A DNA stretch of 64,000 bases from Aquificota bacterium (GTDB lineage Bacteria; Aquificota; Aquificia; Desulfurobacteriales; DQVG01): positions 1 through 64,000 of the forward strand of contig JAMOTM010000077.1 of assembly GCA_027002265.1 (NCBI GenBank), read 5' to 3'. Below are positions 8,360-18,496 of the stretch, piece by piece; the first letter of the stretch is position 1; every line of letters begins with the position of its first letter. Position numbers and translations under genes: made by a program. Below the pieces are notes generated by a model that saw nothing but the letters and a program-made list of their open reading frames with translations, was not told the DNA's origin and made no database searches.

Positions 8360-9463
8360 TTATTCCTCTACTTCAACCCATTTGTCTTTTAATTTTTCTA
8401 GAACTTGAGGTAAAGTTGTGTATTCCATTTCCTCAAGAGGTAATCTATGAGGTTCAAATGGACCATGTCTTCTAATATAGTCTGCGATTTCATTACATTT
8501 TTGTCTTACTCTATCAAAAGCTACATCTTCAAAGAAGTCTACAGGACCTACAAGCTCACCATTTGCAATTTGGAATCCAAGAGCTACTACTCTTGGAGGT
8601 CCATCAAATCTAGATGGAGTAGCTTGGTCTAAGGAAACTGGCATAATAGGTCCATAGTGGGAACCTCTCATCCATCCTTCAACAAGATGAGAATATGTAA
8701 ATGGTTCTAAAGCTTCTCCTACTGCAGGAAAACCACTTTGACATCTAACAATTAAAACTGGGTCATCTTTTCCAACATAATGCCCAGCAATCATATTAAC
8801 TTTTTCAACAGATGCTACTGCTGCAATTTCATTATCTCTTCTTCTATAAACTCTTTTTATAATAAATCTAGAAGATGCTCCAATTAAAAGTAAAATATCA
8901 TAAAGATCTTCTGGAGCATTAAGTTTAATCATCTTATTTTCTTTAATGTCTAAAATTTCAAAAGTAAATCCTGGTCTCATAGAAGGGTCAATAACAAGAC
9001 CTGGAGTATTAAATGGATCTGCAAACATTTTATATAAAGGTAAATTCCATGCAGAAGGAGCAGTTTTATCTGCTACGAAAACAATAATAGGTTCACTTTT
9101 TCTTTCTTCGAATTCCATTTCTGCAACGCCAGGTCCCATTCCTTTAACATTTCCGGAGAAAGTGTCTGCTAAAAGGTCTTGACCAGCTCCATAAAGTTTT
9201 AGTTCTTTTGCTCTTTCAGTACATTTGTTAAATACATCCCAAGCAAGTTTATGAACTTCTTCATTATTTACTCCTTTGTCATGAGTCATAATAAGATCTA
9301 AATCATCTCCACACCAAGCTACGAAATAGTCTTTAATAATTCCCTTTTCTTTAGCTTCCTCGAGCATTTCGTCTGCAATTTCAATTAAATCTGGGTGCAT
9401 GTTAGAATGTCCACACCATCCACCAATGTCAGCTTTTATTACGCTAACTGTAACTTTTGCCAT
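8360..9463 (-). CDS. fbp: archaeal-type bifunctional fructose-1,6-bisphosphate aldolase/phosphatase
   Basis: VIKADIGGWCGHSNMHPDL, DDLDLIMTHDKG, DKTAPSAWNLPLYKMFADPFNTPGLVIDP motifs. Confidence 0.93.
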   Translation of the reverse strand: MAKVTVSVIKADIGGWCGHSNMHPDLIEIADEMLEEAKEKGIIKDYFVAWCGDDLDLIMTHDKGVNNEEVHKLAWDVFNKCTERAKELKLYGAGQDLLADTFSGNVKGMGPGVAEMEFEERKSEPIIVFVADKTAPSAWNLPLYKMFADPFNTPGLVIDPSMRPGFTFEILDIKENKMIKLNAPEDLYDILLLIGASSRFIIKRVYRRRDNEIAAVASVEKVNMIAGHYVGKDDPVLIVRCQSGFPAVGEALEPFTYSHLVEGWMRGSHYGPIMPVSLDQATPSRFDGPPRVVALGFQIANGELVGPVDFFEDVAFDRVRQKCNEIADYIRRHGPFEPHRLPLEEMEYTTLPQVLEKLKDKWVEVEE

Positions 9464-9559
9464 AATTAAGTAACCTCCTTATAATATTTCTGGTAGGTAT
9501 ATTTTAAATTATAATTAAAGAATTTACAGAAGAAAAAAAATTATCCAAGGAGGTAATTT

Positions 9560-9796
9560 TTGAAAGATTATTTTGCAAATATTCTTATATTTTTGGGATT
9601 AATTTTTTTATTTATTGGATTATTTTTTAAAATCTTTCCTTTCTTTGGAAAATTACCTGGCGATATTAGTATAAAAGGGAAAAATTATGCAATTTATATA
9701 CCTCTAGCTTCAAGTATACTTTTAAGTATATTTTTAACTTTAATTTTAAATTTGATATTTTATTTTTTTAAAAAAATAAATATGAAAAGAATCTAA
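9560..9796 (+). CDS. DUF2905-type small membrane protein
   Basis: GLFFKIFPFFGKLPGDISIKGKNYAIYIPLASSILLSI pattern. Confidence 0.7.
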   Translation: MKDYFANILIFLGLIFLFIGLFFKIFPFFGKLPGDISIKGKNYAIYIPLASSILLSIFLTLILNLIFYFFKKINMKRI

Positions 9797-9820
9797 AATC
9801 TTTACATGGAGGCTTAAAAA

Positions 9821-10957
9821 ATGTTTTTTGAGTATTATTTGCCTACTAAAGTGGTTTTTAATAAAAAGGAAAAAGCTTTAGGTGCTTTAAAAAAGGAAAA
9901 AAATAATTTTAATCTTTCAAAAGTAGCTTTCTTTGTATCAAAAAGTTCCAAAAAATATGGATATTTTGAGGATATTTTTAATGTTTTAAAACCTAAAAAT
10001 TATCTTGTTTTGAATAATCTACCAACCGAACCTACGGAAGAAGACCTAGAAAAGATATATTTAGATTTAAAAGATAAAAATATAAGTCTTATAGTTGCTA
10101 TAGGAGGAGGATCTGTTTTAGATATTGCAAAAGCTATAGGGATTTTGTTAAAAAATCCTTTAAAAGATATAAAAAGAGCATTTTTAATGATAGATATGTT
10201 TAAAAATGAAGCTTTAGATATGATTGGTATTCCTACAACTGCGGGTTCAGGTTCAGAAGTAACTCCTTATAGTGTTTTTAAAGTTAAAGCTCTAAAAAGT
10301 AAGTCTCCCATTGTTTCCAGAAAAGGATTTTATAAACTGGCTTTAGTTATCCCAGAATATACTTATACTATGCCAGAAAAAGTGGCTTTATACTCTGGCA
10401 TAGATGCCTTTAGTCATTTATTAGAAAGTTATTTATCCTTAAGAAGCTTTGAAATTAGTGAATTTTTCAGCACTCAAGGAATTAGAACTTTTTTTAAAAA
10501 TATTTCAAAAACTCTAAACTCTGCAAATACAGTTGCGAGAGATAATATGGTAAAAGCTTCCTTATATGGGGGAATAGCTATTACCTTAGCTGGGGCAGGT
10601 TTAATGCATATTTTAGGTCATATAATAGGTTACTATAAGTCCTTATCTCATGGCCATACTTTAGCTTTAGTTATGCCAGAAGTTATAAGATTTTATGGAA
10701 CAAGTATTTATGATAAATTAAAAACTTTTGAAGATATATTAAATAAAAAAAATCTTAGTCCACTAGAGTATGTAAATTATTTTGCAGATTACTTGAAAAA
10801 TCTTTTTTATGAGGATTTAGGAGTTGAAAGAATAAAATTTTCTGAAGAAGATATAAAACTTTTTTTAGAATCTTTAAAAGGTAAGGAAAAATTATTTTTA
10901 AAACTTCCTAAAATTCCAAAAAAAGAAGATATTGTGAAAATTTTTGAAAATATATAG
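9821..10957 (+). CDS. iron-containing alcohol dehydrogenase family protein
   Basis: AIGGGSVLDIAKAIG, PTTAGSGSEVTPYSVF, DAFSHLLESY, LSHGHTLALVMPEVI motifs. Confidence 0.88.
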   Translation: MFFEYYLPTKVVFNKKEKALGALKKEKNNFNLSKVAFFVSKSSKKYGYFEDIFNVLKPKNYLVLNNLPTEPTEEDLEKIYLDLKDKNISLIVAIGGGSVLDIAKAIGILLKNPLKDIKRAFLMIDMFKNEALDMIGIPTTAGSGSEVTPYSVFKVKALKSKSPIVSRKGFYKLALVIPEYTYTMPEKVALYSGIDAFSHLLESYLSLRSFEISEFFSTQGIRTFFKNISKTLNSANTVARDNMVKASLYGGIAITLAGAGLMHILGHIIGYYKSLSHGHTLALVMPEVIRFYGTSIYDKLKTFEDILNKKNLSPLEYVNYFADYLKNLFYEDLGVERIKFSEEDIKLFLESLKGKEKLFLKLPKIPKKEDIVKIFENI

Positions 10958-10967
10958 AGGGTAAAAT

Positions 10968-11621
10968 ATGAAAAATATTATATTTGTAACTGGAACAAAT
11001 ACTGGAGTGGGAAAAACTTTTTTTATTTGTAATCTTTTAAAAAGGTTATATGAAAAATATCCAAAATTAAAGAAAAAAGTTATAGGTTATAAACTAATAG
11101 AAACTGGAGTAAGATTATATCCTGAGGATGCTTTAAGAATTTCTAAAATTAATGGATTTTATATTCCCCCTCTCTACACCTTTATTTATCCTTTAGCTCC
11201 TTTTGACGCTGCAAATTTAGAAAAAAGAACTATAAAGAAAGAAAAAGTTATAGAAAAGTTAAAGGAACTATCAAAAAAATTTGACTTAGTTTTTATTGAA
11301 GGAGCGGGCGGTATAGAAGTCCCTATTTTTCCATTTTATACTTTCTTGGATTTAGTTAAGGAGTTGAATTTAAAAACTATTTTAGTTTCTGAAAATAAAC
11401 TTGGAACTATAAACAATACTCTTCTTAGCGCGAAAGTATTAAAGGATAATCTTTTTGCAATATATTTAAATACAAGAAAAGATGAACAAGATATCTCGCA
11501 ACAAGTTAATTTAAGAACTTTAAATTTATATCTTAGAAAGAAATATATGATAAATGCTTTTGTTACAGATAGCATAGATTATATAATTGACCGTATAATT
11601 TCAAATTTTAGTTTTCAATAA
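10968..11621 (+). CDS. bioD: dethiobiotin synthetase
   Basis: FVTGTNTGVGKTFF P-loop, YKLIETG, IEGAGGIEVP motifs. Confidence 0.9.
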   Translation: MKNIIFVTGTNTGVGKTFFICNLLKRLYEKYPKLKKKVIGYKLIETGVRLYPEDALRISKINGFYIPPLYTFIYPLAPFDAANLEKRTIKKEKVIEKLKELSKKFDLVFIEGAGGIEVPIFPFYTFLDLVKELNLKTILVSENKLGTINNTLLSAKVLKDNLFAIYLNTRKDEQDISQQVNLRTLNLYLRKKYMINAFVTDSIDYIIDRIISNFSFQ

Positions 11622-11651
11622 AACTTGTATTTATATAAAAGGGGAGGTATT

Positions 11652-12137
11652 ATGGAACTTAAAGATATTTATGAGTTTATATCTAAACTTTCAAAATCTA
11701 ATGTAAAAGAAGTTAAGTTAGAGCTACCTGATTTTAAATTAAAGGTGGAATTCAAAGAAGATTATATAAAGTTAAAAACCAAAGATAATAATTTTGAAAA
11801 ATCAATTGCAGAAGAAAACTTAGAATTAGTTGAAATTAAAAATGAAGATATTCAAAATAAAACAGAAGAAAGTAAAAATTATCACGTTATAAAATCTCCT
11901 ATGGTAGGAACATTTTATAGAAAACCTTCTCCAGATGCAGAACCCTTTGTAAAAGAAGGGGATATAGTTAAAAAGGGTCAAACTTTAGCTTTAATAGAGG
12001 CTTTAAAAGTTTTTAATGAGATAGAAAGTGATATAGATGGAAAAATAGTTAAAATACTTGTTGAAGATGGCTCTCCGGTAGAGTACGGTCAAGAACTTTT
12101 TTATATTGAACCTTTAAATAAACCTTTAAAAGTTTAA
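11652..12137 (+). CDS. accB: biotin carboxyl carrier protein of acetyl-CoA carboxylase
   Basis: [19 protein letters not shown] ... [12 protein letters not shown] biotinyl domain; ATG at 11652 with GGGGAGG RBS (ORF track starts upstream at 11625). Confidence 0.9.
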   Translation: MELKDIYEFISKLSKSNVKEVKLELPDFKLKVEFKEDYIKLKTKDNNFEKSIAEENLELVEIKNEDIQNKTEESKNYHVIKSPMVGTFYRKPSPDAEPFVKEGDIVKKGQTLALIEALKVFNEIESDIDGKIVKILVEDGSPVEYGQELFYIEPLNKPLKV

Positions 12138-12154
12138 AAAGGAGCTAAAGTTAA

Positions 12155-13243
12155 ATGAAAATTGCTATATTTACAGATTCTTTTAGAGATGACTTGGGTG
12201 GGGGAAGCAAGGTTGCTATTGATTTGGCTTCTGGTTTGATGGAAAAAGGGCATGATATACTTATAGTTACTGGAAAACATGTTGGGGATTTAAGTAAAAG
12301 GTTTAATATTTTCAATTTGCCGAGTATAAAATATCCTTTATATAATAACGCAGAAATGATACTACCAAGTCTAAGTCTTATAGAAACCTTAAAAAATTTT
12401 CAACCTGATATCATTCATTATCATGATCCTTTTTTAGCTAGTATAATGGCTTTAATGGTATCCAAATATTTTAAAAAAAAAGTAGTTGGTACTATTCATG
12501 TAGATCCAAAACATGTATCTGAATACTCTGTAAAGATTGATAATGGTGTTCTTGCAAAAGCCTTGGTAGGTTTTGTAAGTAGGTTTTCTGATGCTCTTAT
12601 TTTTGTTTCACGCTATCAAAGAAAGGTTTATGCTTCATATCTAAAAAGGAAAGGATTTTATAGAGTTATATATCCTGGGATTCCTGATTATTTTTTTCTA
12701 AATGACACTCCTGTTTTTGGAAAAAGGATTATTACTGTCTCTAGATTAGCTTCAGAAAAAAATCTAAAGTTTGCTTTTAAAGTAATGTCTTTAGTTCAGA
12801 AAGAAATAAAGGTGGAATATATAGTTGTTGGAGATGGTCCTGAAAGAGAAAATTTAAAAAATTATGCCAAAAAAGTAGGTTTAGATGTAAAATTTTTGGG
12901 GAATATAAAAAGGGAAAAGTTACCCGAGCTTTATAAAAGTTCTTCTTTATTCTTTTTACCATCTAAAACGGAAACTTTTGGGCTCGTTTTTGCGGAAGCT
13001 ATGGCATGTGGACTTCCAATAGTAGCCTTGAACGCTGGTGCAGCTCCAGAAGTTGTAAAAGATGCTGGATTTATTTGCAAAGAAAATGAAATAGAAGTAA
13101 AAAATGCTATAATTAAACTATTAAATAATAAATCTCTTTGGGAAAATAAAGTAAGTAAAGCTAAATTACGTTCAAGAAAATTTAAAATGGATGTATTTAT
13201 AGAAAATCATATAAAATTATATAAATTATTAGCTTATAATTAG
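12155..13243 (+). CDS. glycosyltransferase family 4-like
   Basis: DLGGGSKVAIDLASGL, VSRLASEKNL, SKTETFGLVFAEAMACGLPIVAL motifs. Confidence 0.88.
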   Translation: MKIAIFTDSFRDDLGGGSKVAIDLASGLMEKGHDILIVTGKHVGDLSKRFNIFNLPSIKYPLYNNAEMILPSLSLIETLKNFQPDIIHYHDPFLASIMALMVSKYFKKKVVGTIHVDPKHVSEYSVKIDNGVLAKALVGFVSRFSDALIFVSRYQRKVYASYLKRKGFYRVIYPGIPDYFFLNDTPVFGKRIITVSRLASEKNLKFAFKVMSLVQKEIKVEYIVVGDGPERENLKNYAKKVGLDVKFLGNIKREKLPELYKSSSLFFLPSKTETFGLVFAEAMACGLPIVALNAGAAPEVVKDAGFICKENEIEVKNAIIKLLNNKSLWENKVSKAKLRSRKFKMDVFIENHIKLYKLLAYN

Positions 13244-13279
13244 ATTTTATATTAGTTATTTTGCACAGTAGAGGATATT

Positions 13280-14605
13280 ATGATCGTATTTCAAAATACC
13301 ATAGATATTTCTAAATTCTTACTTGCCATATCTTCTATGTCTGGTCTTGTAGATCCGGATATAACTGACCATAATTACAGAGTTGCATTTTTATCTTATT
13401 TAATTGCAAGGGAAATTAGTTATTCTAATGAATTTTTATATAACACGATTGTTGCAGCTCTTTTACATGATATTGGACTTTTACTTTTTCACCACAAGGA
13501 AGATCTCTATCTAGTAAAACAACCTAATGGTGAAGAAATTAAAAGAATTCATCTTCATGCAGAGTTGGGTTATGAACTTTTAAGAAATTTGGCTCCTTTA
13601 AGTAAAGTTGCTCGCATTATAAGATACCATCATTATACTTACCCGGAAATAATAAAATTAAAAGCTCCTTTTGCTTCATCAATTATTCATTTAGCCGATC
13701 GCTTAGATGTATTTTTAGCAACAAGAGTAGATTTTTGTAAACCTTATTATGAAAATTATTCTAAATATATTTTTCTTCAAAAAGAAGCAAAAGAATATTT
13801 GCAAAGAATAAAAAAATATTTTCACCCTAAATCTGTAGATATTTTAATAGAAAAAATTCTTCCAAAAGAGGCCTTTTGGTTTGAATATCTAAATTCAAGT
13901 AATATTAAAGAAACTTTATGTGATCTTTTAAAAAATTTTGAAGTAAAATTACCTTTAGAGCTTTTCGAAGATATGGCCCACGTTTTAGCTTATATAATAG
14001 ACTTTAAAAGTCCCTTTACCGCAACTCACTCTTCTGGAGTAGCTCAAACTGCAGCTTCACTAGCAGGTCTTATGCATTTTACATCTCCAGATATAAAAAA
14101 AATGAAAATAGCTGGTCTTTTACATGATATTGGAAAGGTAGCAATTCCATTAGAAATACTTGAAAAACCAGGAAGATTAAATGAGGAAGAAATAGGAGTT
14201 ATGCGCTCTCATGTGTATTTTACTTATAAAATATTAAAAAAATTAAATATAGACCCAGATATTATTGAGTGGGCTTCATTCCATCATGAACATTTAGATG
14301 GAAATGGATATCCATTTAAATTAAATGCAAAATACTTATCTTTAGGTTCAAGAATAATGAGTGTTGCAGATATATTTACAGCTTTAATGGAAAAAAGACC
14401 TTATAAAAAAGAACTTTCTACAAAGGAAGCTTTAGAAATTATTGAAAAAATGGTTGAAAGCAAAAAGCTTTGTAAGAGAGTAGTAGAGGTGTTAAAAAAT
14501 AAAATAGATATAGTAGATAAACAAAGAAAAGAAGCTCAAGAGCGAGCTAGAAGAATGTACGATAGGCTAAGAAGTGTTGCTGATAAATTTTTAGTAAAAA
14601 ATTAA
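13280..14605 (+). CDS. tandem HD-domain protein, C-terminal HD-GYP
   Basis: N-terminal LLHDIGLLLF...HHYTYPEI and C-terminal LLHDIGKVAIP...HHEHLDGNGYPF. Confidence 0.88.
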   Translation: MIVFQNTIDISKFLLAISSMSGLVDPDITDHNYRVAFLSYLIAREISYSNEFLYNTIVAALLHDIGLLLFHHKEDLYLVKQPNGEEIKRIHLHAELGYELLRNLAPLSKVARIIRYHHYTYPEIIKLKAPFASSIIHLADRLDVFLATRVDFCKPYYENYSKYIFLQKEAKEYLQRIKKYFHPKSVDILIEKILPKEAFWFEYLNSSNIKETLCDLLKNFEVKLPLELFEDMAHVLAYIIDFKSPFTATHSSGVAQTAASLAGLMHFTSPDIKKMKIAGLLHDIGKVAIPLEILEKPGRLNEEEIGVMRSHVYFTYKILKKLNIDPDIIEWASFHHEHLDGNGYPFKLNAKYLSLGSRIMSVADIFTALMEKRPYKKELSTKEALEIIEKMVESKKLCKRVVEVLKNKIDIVDKQRKEAQERARRMYDRLRSVADKFLVKN

Positions 14606-14650
14606 TTTATATTTCATTTAATCTTTTGACATTCAGGTTTTTTCTACAAC

Positions 14651-15373
14651 TTACATTAATTTTTTAAGATTCTCCAAATTGATTTTTCCTTCATAAATAG
14701 CTTTACCTAAAACTACACCTTTAACGTTTTTGATAGTTTTTAACTTTTTTATATCTTCGATACAAGATACTCCACCTGAGGCTATAACGGGAAGATTCAC
14801 TTGAGAGGAAAATTTTTTTATACTTTCAAAATTAGGACCTTTTAAGGTACCATCTTTTGAAATATCTGTAAAAAGATATCCCCACAAATAATTTACGTAA
14901 TCTTTTTCCCAAATTTTTGCAAAATTTACAGCATCTAAACTTTCTATATTTTCCCATCCCGAGGTTGTTACTTTAAAATCTTTTGTATCTACAGCTAAAA
15001 CAACTTTTTTAGGAAATTCTAAAAGACATTTTTCAAATTCCTTTTTGTTTTTTACAGCCATAGTTCCTATAACAACTCGCTCTACCCCAAGATTTAAAGT
15101 ATTTTTCACAATTTCAAAATTTCTTAATCCTCCTCCAAATTCAACTTTCATATCTAAATTTAGAATTTTTTCTAAAATCTTATAGTTTTTAGGTTTTCCT
15201 TCAAAAGCACCATCTAAATCTACTACATGTAAAAAGTTAAAACCTTTGTCTTTAAACATTTTTGCAACATCTACCGGATTTTCATAATAAACTTTACTTA
15301 ACTCTTTTTTTCCTTGATAAAGCCTAACACATTTTCCATCTTTGATATCTATAGCTGGTAAAATTTCAAACAT
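14651..15373 (-). CDS. hisA: ProFAR isomerase HisA
   Basis: ILPAIDIKDGKCVRLYQG, HVVDLDGAFEG, VEFGGGLR, LPVIASGGVS. Confidence 0.93.
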   Translation of the reverse strand: MFEILPAIDIKDGKCVRLYQGKKELSKVYYENPVDVAKMFKDKGFNFLHVVDLDGAFEGKPKNYKILEKILNLDMKVEFGGGLRNFEIVKNTLNLGVERVVIGTMAVKNKKEFEKCLLEFPKKVVLAVDTKDFKVTTSGWENIESLDAVNFAKIWEKDYVNYLWGYLFTDISKDGTLKGPNFESIKKFSSQVNLPVIASGGVSCIEDIKKLKTIKNVKGVVLGKAIYEGKINLENLKKLM

Positions 15374-15480
15374 TTTAAACCCCGTAATAACTTTATGATA
15401 AAATTTTGCTTAAAATTTATTAAAGGATATTTTAAAAAATTTTTTATATTTTATAAACAATTGAAGGGGGAAGTATAAAA

Positions 15481-16746
15481 ATGGGAATGACTATAGCCCA
15501 AAAGATACTTGCAAAGGCAGCTGGAAAAGATCACGTAAATGTTGGAGAGCTTGTAGTTTGTAGAGTAGATTTTTGTTTAGCAAATGATATAACAGCGCCA
15601 ATTGCAATTAAGGAATTTGAAAAATTAGGTGTAGATGTTTTTGATAAAGAAAGAATTGCTTTAGTTCCAGATCATTTTACTCCTAATAAAGATATTAAAG
15701 CTGCTGAGCAATGTAAACTTGTTAGAGAATTTGCCAGAAAATATAATATAAAGTATTATTTTGAGCAAGGAAAATGTGGTATAGAACATGTCCTTTTACC
15801 TGAAGAAGGTTTAGCTTTACCAGGGGAAGTAATTATTGGAGCAGATTCTCACACCTGTACTTATGGAGCTCTTGGAGCTTTTGCTACGGGTGTAGGTTCT
15901 ACAGATATGGCTTACGCTTGGGCTACTGGAGAAGTTTGGTTTAGAGTTCCATCTACTATAAAGTTTTATTATTATGGAAAAAGAAAAAAATGGGTAACTT
16001 CTAAAGATTATATTTTATATGTTATTGGGAAAATAGGAGTAGATGGTGCGCTTTATAAAGTTATGGAGCATACAGGACCTGCTATTGAAGAGCTTTCTAT
16101 GGATGAGAGATTTACAATTTCAAATATGGCAATAGAGGCAGGTGCTAAAGCTGGAATTATTCCACCAGATGAAAAAACTTTAGAATATGTTAAATTTAGA
16201 GCTAAAAGACCTTATACTGTATTTACAAGTGATGAAGATGCGCCTTATGATGATGTAATAGAAATAGATGTTTCTAAAATTGATCCAATTGTAGCTTGTC
16301 CTCATTTACCTTCTAATGTAAAACCAGCAAAGGATCTTACAGATATTACTATAGATCAAGTTGTTATTGGTTCTTGTACCAATGGAAGAATTGAAGATTT
16401 AAGATTAGCTGCAAAAATATTAAAAGGTAAAAAAGTTCATCCGTATGTAAGATGTTTAATATTCCCAGGAACTTGGAATGTATACAAGCAAGCTAAGGAA
16501 GAAGGTCTTTTAGATATCTTCTTAGAAGCAAATTGTGTAATTTGTCCACCTACTTGTGGACCTTGTCTTGGTGGACATATGGGAGTTTTAGCTTCTGGAG
16601 AAAGAGCTGTAGCAACTACTAATAGAAACTTTAGAGGTAGAATGGGACATCCAGATAGTGAAGTATACCTTGCGTCTCCTGCAGTTGCGGCTGCATCTGC
16701 GGTTTTAGGAAGAATTGCAGATCCTGAAGAAGTTGCAGGTAAGTAA
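15481..16746 (+). CDS. leuC: 3-isopropylmalate dehydratase large subunit (aconitase family)
   Basis: [51 protein letters not shown]. Confidence 0.9.
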   Translation: MGMTIAQKILAKAAGKDHVNVGELVVCRVDFCLANDITAPIAIKEFEKLGVDVFDKERIALVPDHFTPNKDIKAAEQCKLVREFARKYNIKYYFEQGKCGIEHVLLPEEGLALPGEVIIGADSHTCTYGALGAFATGVGSTDMAYAWATGEVWFRVPSTIKFYYYGKRKKWVTSKDYILYVIGKIGVDGALYKVMEHTGPAIEELSMDERFTISNMAIEAGAKAGIIPPDEKTLEYVKFRAKRPYTVFTSDEDAPYDDVIEIDVSKIDPIVACPHLPSNVKPAKDLTDITIDQVVIGSCTNGRIEDLRLAAKILKGKKVHPYVRCLIFPGTWNVYKQAKEEGLLDIFLEANCVICPPTCGPCLGGHMGVLASGERAVATTNRNFRGRMGHPDSEVYLASPAVAAASAVLGRIADPEEVAGK

Positions 16747-17282
16747 TGAAAATAACTATATCTGGTGTGGCTGGGGTGGGAAAATCCACCCTGGTTTCTT
16801 TTTTTAAAGATAAATCCAAACGATTTTTTTTTAGAAAATACAAAATAGAAGATATTCTTCTTAACTTTTTTGAGGATAAAGCAAGAGTAAAAAAGCTTCC
16901 TAAATTCTTAAAAAGAAAAAAATTGGAAAAATTGTTAAAAAATATAAGAGTATTTAATTTAACTCAAACGATAAGGAAAAAAAAGTTATATTCATCTTAC
17001 GATAAGATCAGAGATAGTTATGTAATAGATGAAGACAAGTTAAATAATTTTTTTAAAAAAAAGAGCAATTATGTTTTAGAAGGTGTGGCATCTCATATAG
17101 TCGCCTCAAAAGATTCTCTTAATATAATTCTTTATACACATCCAAAAAAAATTTTTTTTAGACTTATAAAAAGAAAATATCCTAAAAGAAAAATTTTAGA
17201 GAATATAGAAGCTCAAAATATAGAATATAGTGCAAATGAACTTTACAAAAAAGGAGTAAGATTTTTCAAAATTAATATTTAG
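16746..17282 (+). CDS. small P-loop NTPase, AK6/Fap7-like adenylate kinase
   Basis: ISGVAGVGKSTL P-loop; DSYVIDEDKL...YVLEGVASHIV..., KRKYPKRKILENIEAQNIEY resembles archaeal AK6 layout. Confidence 0.6.
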   Translation: MKITISGVAGVGKSTLVSFFKDKSKRFFFRKYKIEDILLNFFEDKARVKKLPKFLKRKKLEKLLKNIRVFNLTQTIRKKKLYSSYDKIRDSYVIDEDKLNNFFKKKSNYVLEGVASHIVASKDSLNIILYTHPKKIFFRLIKRKYPKRKILENIEAQNIEYSANELYKKGVRFFKINI

Positions 17283-17292
17283 AGGGTAAAAG

Positions 17293-18495
17293 ATGAAATG
17301 GGAAGGAGTTATAAAAGCCTATAAAGATTTCTTACCTGTAACTGAAAAAACACCAATTATTACTTTACTAGAGGGAAATACCCCGTTAATAAAGGCAGAT
17401 AATTTAAGAGATTATATTTTTAGAAACTTAAAAGTTAAACCAAAGCTTTATTTAAAATTTGAGGGCTTAAATCCTACAGGTTCTTTTAAAGATCGTGGAA
17501 TGACTATGGCAATTTCTAAAGCTAAGGAAGATGGGGCTAAAGCTGTTATATGTGCTTCTACCGGAAATACCTCAGCTTCAGCTGCAGCTTATGCAGCAAA
17601 GGCAAATCAAAGAGCTGTGGTATTGATACCTGAAGGAAAAATAGCCTTGGGTAAACTTTCTCAGGCTTTGATGTATGGAGCTTTAGTTATTCAAATTAAG
17701 GGAAATTTTGATGTAGCTTTAAATTTGGTTAGAGATTTAGCTAATGTTTATCCTATTACAATAGTAAATTCTATAAACCCTTATAGACTTCAAGGTCAAA
17801 AAACTGCAGCTTTTGAAATAGTAGATGTTTTAGAAGATGCTCCAGATTTTCATTTTATTCCGGTTGGAAATGCAGGAAATATTTCTGCTTATTTCTTAGG
17901 ATATAAAGAGTATTTTGCAGCCGGCAGATCTAAAAAACTTCCAAGAATGTGTGGATTTCAAGCTGCAGGTGCGGCTCCTATTGTTTTAGGAAAAAAAGTT
18001 GATAATCCTGAAACTATAGCTACAGCTATAAGAATAGGAAACCCAGCTTCTTGGCAATTTGCGGTAAATGCTGTAAAGGATAGTAAAGGGACTATGGATA
18101 TGGTAACAGATGAAGAAATTTTGGAGGCTTATCGTTTGGTTGCAAAACTAGAAGGTGTATTTTGTGAGCCAGCTTCTGCGGCATCTATTGCAGGTTTAAT
18201 TAAAGTAGTTAAAACAATTGAGAAACAAGGTTATTATAAAAACTTGTATCCTAAAGATATTTCAAATGAAAAAATTGAAGATAAAATGAAAGGGATCTTT
18301 GATAAATACAACACTAAAGATTTAAAAAATGATTATGAAGATTTTATAGAATTCAAAAATGACGATGTTATTGTTTGTACTCTTACGGGACATGGTTTAA
18401 AGGATCCAAATACAGCTTTAAGTCAAGATTTTGATATTTATACTTTAGAGCCAGATTTAAATAAGATTTTAGAGCTTATAGAAAGAGGAAAATAA
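17293..18495 (+). CDS. thrC: threonine synthase
   Basis: [49 protein letters not shown]. Confidence 0.93.
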   Translation: MKWEGVIKAYKDFLPVTEKTPIITLLEGNTPLIKADNLRDYIFRNLKVKPKLYLKFEGLNPTGSFKDRGMTMAISKAKEDGAKAVICASTGNTSASAAAYAAKANQRAVVLIPEGKIALGKLSQALMYGALVIQIKGNFDVALNLVRDLANVYPITIVNSINPYRLQGQKTAAFEIVDVLEDAPDFHFIPVGNAGNISAYFLGYKEYFAAGRSKKLPRMCGFQAAGAAPIVLGKKVDNPETIATAIRIGNPASWQFAVNAVKDSKGTMDMVTDEEILEAYRLVAKLEGVFCEPASAASIAGLIKVVKTIEKQGYYKNLYPKDISNEKIEDKMKGIFDKYNTKDLKNDYEDFIEFKNDDVIVCTLTGHGLKDPNTALSQDFDIYTLEPDLNKILELIERGK

Positions 18496-18496
18496 A

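Noticed and set aside
8177-8392. 71-aa ORF spanning the hydC start to the FBP gene end
   Set aside because: Overlaps two real genes and a terminator; composition looks random.
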